From: Phoronis australis
Taxonomy: Eukaryota; Phoronida; Phoronidae
Assembly (NCBI GenBank): GCA_002633005.1
Contig: NMRA01000107.1
Location: 291,492 to 355,491, forward strand
Reading direction: 5' to 3'
Length of the DNA: 64,000 bases
This document shows positions 60,180 to 64,000 of the stretch, piece by piece (position 1 is the first letter of the stretch; each line of letters begins with the position of its first letter). Position numbers and translations under genes: made by a program. The notes beneath the pieces were generated by a model. It worked only from the letters and a program-made list of their open reading frames with translations, searched no databases and was not told the DNA's origin.

Positions 60180-62310
60180 TGTCCACAGATGGCATCACCG
60201 CCACAGCTACCATGTGACCTTCAAGCAGACAAAACATTGATATAGCATATGGGACAACTATTGTACAACCAGATATCAGCTTGAACAGCAAACTTTTGTA
60301 TCAACAGAATAATACCAGGATATATGAACCTACCTTCATAAGCCTATGTCATTGTGACTTACCGTACTATTGTCCTCAAGCGACTTAACAAGGCCAGCAA
60401 ACTTAGCTATAAATACCTGTTGCATGCTCCAACAGGCAGACTTACTATGAACAAGGAAGGCCAAAAGTATTAAACAGTACCTAAATATTCAGTACATTTG
60501 TAGATTTCTAACACCAATTGTTCCTTTTTCTGTTAGCTAATTAATTATTCAACGTTTGTATTTTCAATTTTTTGATAATGCTTAGCTATGTGAAATCTTA
60601 ATTTAATGGATAACATGGTTGGCAAATGTAAAGAATGAAATTCCTACTCGGCGGGCACATTTTGAGTCGAATCCATTAAAAATTTACGCAAGCCATCCTA
60701 TCAAATCAATGATTACTTTGCTACTGGTAAAATTTAATAGAAAAGATTAACTTTACCCACACTGTTGAAAACTAAGTGACCACTGAGTGAGTGCGTGGTG
60801 TGTGTGTATTTTGAGTGTACAACTTTTTGAGTAACTGGAAATTTATCAAAAGTAAAAAATTAAAAGTTAACAATAATCCAATGTAAGGCTTTGGGGATAC
60901 AGCAGTCAGATGCCGGACTGACAGTGGTGTTCTCCGCACTATTTTGACCAGTTACTCTGAGATGACCGAGACATGAATATTAGGCAACACATGATAGCAT
61001 GTGCACACCTTAGGTGTACAGGTGATGAAACTGTATGGATTAAGTGCTCAATAGAATTACATTTTGATTGATGAAATAATGCATGAAGGGCCTCGCTCAA
61101 CTGAGGAGAAAGGTGCTCAAGTCTTCGAAGAAGGGAAATTTATCAGAAAAAGGGAAGCCCGTCTCGCTGCCACCCCCCAAATTTGATTCCACATCCCAGT
61201 CCTAATGTGGAGGTCAAGTTGACATCAGAACAATTAAAATTTGTTTTACATGCAACAGACATGTGCAGTAATGCTATGAAAACGAAAATAACTTGGTCAC
61301 AATTTGATGGAGACCTTTACTTCTGTTGAATTTTGTTTACTTTATGTCTGTCATGAATGAGTCATTAATCAAATTTTCTCTTGTGAATTGTTTTCTATTG
61401 ACAGTAAATGTTTGCCTTTTTATACTGATGATGATCGCACTGTCAGAAATACTCAACGTTAGGGTGCCCGGTGTGTGTGGCATAGGGGAAATGCCAGATT
61501 TCTGGCAACTGGTGGCGACTAAAATTTGTTGCAAGCTGCATAGGGAACATTACATGAAGGATTTTTTGCACTGAACAGGGGATCATATTCCCCTTACTTT
61601 GCCTGTGGCTCTCACAAGGAAGATAAAAAATATTAAAAAGAGTAAGGCAGGGTAGAGTTCAGTACTACTAGGCTCTAAAATTTATCCAAAACCATGTGTC
61701 CTCATTCAAAATAAATGGCAATATCTTGCAAAGTCTTGAATTATAGCGAGGTCCTAGCATAACTATTCTTATTCTAGACGCCTCCAGTCTCCACACAAAC
61801 AAACAATGTAGTCATCTATCATTTAGAAGCACACATGCCAGTCAATTTATGAACATAATTCTTTTGTAATAAGCAACAATCATCAATGTCATTTTCAGAG
61901 AATGGTAATTAGTAATGCTGTCTGCTTTTTCTTCAAAATACAAGCTTGTTACGTCGTGTTTTGCAAGCTAATTTTATGATTGAGGCAACAGAGAACAGGC
62001 AAATAGGACAAAGTCGTGTAATGCTTCCTTGGCAAAAACTACAGGAGAGGCAAGATTTTTTATTTTAAATTATGAACAGGTTAGGAGTGACTGAACAAAT
62101 TATTATAAGGTCAATTTCTGGAAAAATGCAGTATGGCTGCTACATAGTGTCAAACTTGGCCGAAAATGGCTTCAGTGAAAATAACCGTTTTGGCCTCACA
62201 AAATCAAAACATACAAATTTAAAAAAAGATTTAGAAAGTTATGTCATTAAATTTTTCAACCATTGCCCTTTCAAACCATATCACTCATTTGTTACGAGCT
62301 TACCATACTT
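60180..62310. other. Upstream of the GT31 gene, nothing recognised
   Basis: Should include its promoter, but no TATA box or initiator can be singled out. A scrap of the CTCF-family tail ('ggggatacagcagtcagatgcc') is at 60893-60920. An 82-residue frame at 61326-61574 lacks support. Confidence 0.45.
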
Positions 62311-62321
62311 GCCAGTAAAAC

Positions 62322-63879
62322 CAGGGATATACCTAGGTTTCAAAACCCCACTCGCCAGCTGGGCAAGTGCGCTAGAAAATCTACTCGCCCAGCCCCGAAG
62401 TTCAGTCGCCCAGCCATTTGCGTCACTTGCTGCCAATGTCATTAAAAATCATCGTTTCGTGCATTGATGTCACCATCTATTAGGGCTAGTATCGTTTTTA
62501 GAAAATAAATTCCTACAAGAAACTTTTGACGTCAATGAATTCCCAGCAACGCAAAGACGTTGCCTTGGCGCAAAGCTGCAATGTAGTAATATAGGCTACA
62601 GCTACGGCGCCGATGTGGGTAAACGACTGACCAGATAAAATCTGACACAAAAGTAGTTTAAAAACTGCACTCTTCCTAACTCCCGACACCAAAATGGAAG
62701 CGCCCAACCAAAAGCAATAGGAAGCGCAAGAAATCAACATGACAGTCAGCCTCCTCAGAGAGGGACCGCTTCCTTTCCCCCCAAAGTCGATCACATGCAG
62801 TCGTCGAATGGCAAAAATTGATGCACAACTTGCCGAGAAACAAAAAACTTGTGACCATTTAGCATTGCGGCATTAATACGCCTTTTACACGGCTTGAATC
62901 ATATGTTCAGTTTTGTCAATTAATGATTCAAATGTGGACATTCTCCATTCAAAATCAGACAAGAGATAATGATCCCCGGTGACTATCTCCGAGTGGCTGA
63001 CCGTAATGAACTTGTCATTAACCACAAGTCAAACATTCTGTCCACATCCACGTGGTCAAAAACTTATTCTTTGAACTTTTGATTTGCCTGGTGACTTTTG
63101 CATGATGTGTGTTTGCTTCATTAATTTGGCAGCCCAGGGAGCACCCCCTATGCATAAGATTAATATTGTCCTGATTGATGAGCAGGTGCTTTGAACAAGC
63201 CCAGTTTTGGCTTTGAACTAAAAAAATATACAATGTATATAAAATGTTACATTGTTCAAACTACAGTAAGTTCAAAGTATTCAGTTAGAAAACCTGTCAA
63301 TCATTAGCACATGTTTGGTTGCCTAGGTGTCCAGTGGGAAGCAAATCCGAGTTTACAAAATCAAGTGCTTCCCTTAAAAATTCTCCATGAGCATAAACTC
63401 GGTCCTCCGAGCAGTAAGGAACAACTCAAGACTTCAAAAACTTCGATTTCAACCGCCCAGCCCATACTTATATATTCCCAATTTCACTTGCTGTGAGCAC
63501 ATGGACCGGTCTTCTGCCTTTCCCCCCTTTTTCTTCAATTCAGACTAGTCCACAAATTCCTTTGTGCACGACCAACCACTGTGATCTCTTGTCTAGACGA
63601 ATCGCGTAAGGGGTGACAGTCTACTGAATCGGTAGGAGCGCACTGCGCCAATGTTTTTTACTGCCGGAGCATCGACACGCTGACCAAACTGAACCTTTGT
63701 TTTCATGATAAAAACAGCACGAGGAGAAAATTTATTCATGTTCATCTGGGAAACGATACAGTGCTTTTGGGATCTGAAAATTCGCTCGCCACCTGGGCAA
63801 CCGGGAAGACAATTTCTACTCGCCCGGCACTAATTTTTACTAGCACTGGCGACTGGGCGAGTGGCTAAGTATATCCCTG
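62322..63879. mobile_element. hAT-like non-autonomous element, 1558 bp
   Basis: The left end CAGGGATATACCTAGG and right end, reversed CAGGGATATACTTAGCC, are inverted repeats. The exact 7-bp direct repeat GTAAAAC flanks the element (62315-62321 and 63880-63886). Both subterminal regions match the element at 25294-30266, which lies in opposite orientation. No transposase frame. The target duplication length is 7, one short of the hAT norm. Confidence 0.85.
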
Positions 63880-64000
63880 GTAAAACGCATTCAAACATGC
63901 CTACTTTGGCACCCAAGTCAGTTGCAAAATGGAGATACAGGTCATAAAAGGAGACATATTGAATGAAAATTCTTAAAAAATGGAGATTTTTCTACATCTC

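Overview
The window looks like nuclear DNA from an animal, most likely a marine invertebrate, possibly a non-vertebrate deuterostome. The reasons are AT-rich non-coding DNA, long introns, GT-AG splice sites, many transposon remnants and repeats, two recognisable metazoan protein families and one assembly gap. There are no operons, ribosome binding sites or prokaryotic features. The species cannot be fixed from sequence alone.

Genes. (1) Positions 428-34126 (minus strand) hold the first ten coding exons of an SLC6 sodium- and chloride-dependent transporter, closest by eye to the glycine/proline branch (SLC6A5/7/9-like). All ten exons join in frame into 499 residues, covering the N-terminus to TM10. 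TM11, TM12 and the C-tail lie beyond position 1. (2) Positions 59017-60159 (minus) are an intact, single-exon GT31 beta-1,3-glycosyltransferase (B3GALT/B3GNT type) of 380 residues. (3) A 184-bp open exon with good splice sites at 57354-57537 (minus) suggests a third gene that I do not recognise. The two named genes share a strand, but nothing links them functionally.

Repeats. The window is dominated by them. The most striking is a family of modules of about 147 bp arranged as a three-part higher-order repeat of about 449 bp. Nearly every module carries a 14-bp core matching, or nearly matching, the animal CTCF consensus CCASYAGRKGGCRS. These modules fill 1-400, 13.98-15.24 kb, 16.7-19.8 kb, 20.7-22.6 kb, 41.4-42.1 kb and 52.5-55.0 kb, always in the same orientation. 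Some clusters end in a GC-rich tail, in two cases with a small hairpin, which resembles non-autonomous Helitron/Helentron elements with central tandem repeats.

DNA transposons with readable ends include a hAT-like element (25294-30266) containing a second one (27200-29635), a shortened relative of the outer element in opposite orientation (62322-63879), a 463-bp hAT-like element (31793-32255), a TTA-flanked Harbinger-like MITE (13544-13945), a TA-flanked element (39192-40658) and a fold-back MITE (37297-37546). No intact transposase was found in any of them.

Other tandem arrays are a 30-bp minisatellite (17011-17398), an array grown out of the TM10 exon boundary of the transporter (about 499-1165), 51-bp and 27-bp triplications, and two more arrays with a roughly 150-160 bp period (36.1-36.8 kb, 43.2-44.2 kb). 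The remaining DNA (roughly 42.3-43.1, 46.6-52.4, 55.1-56.8 and 60.2-62.3 kb) shows nothing I can name.
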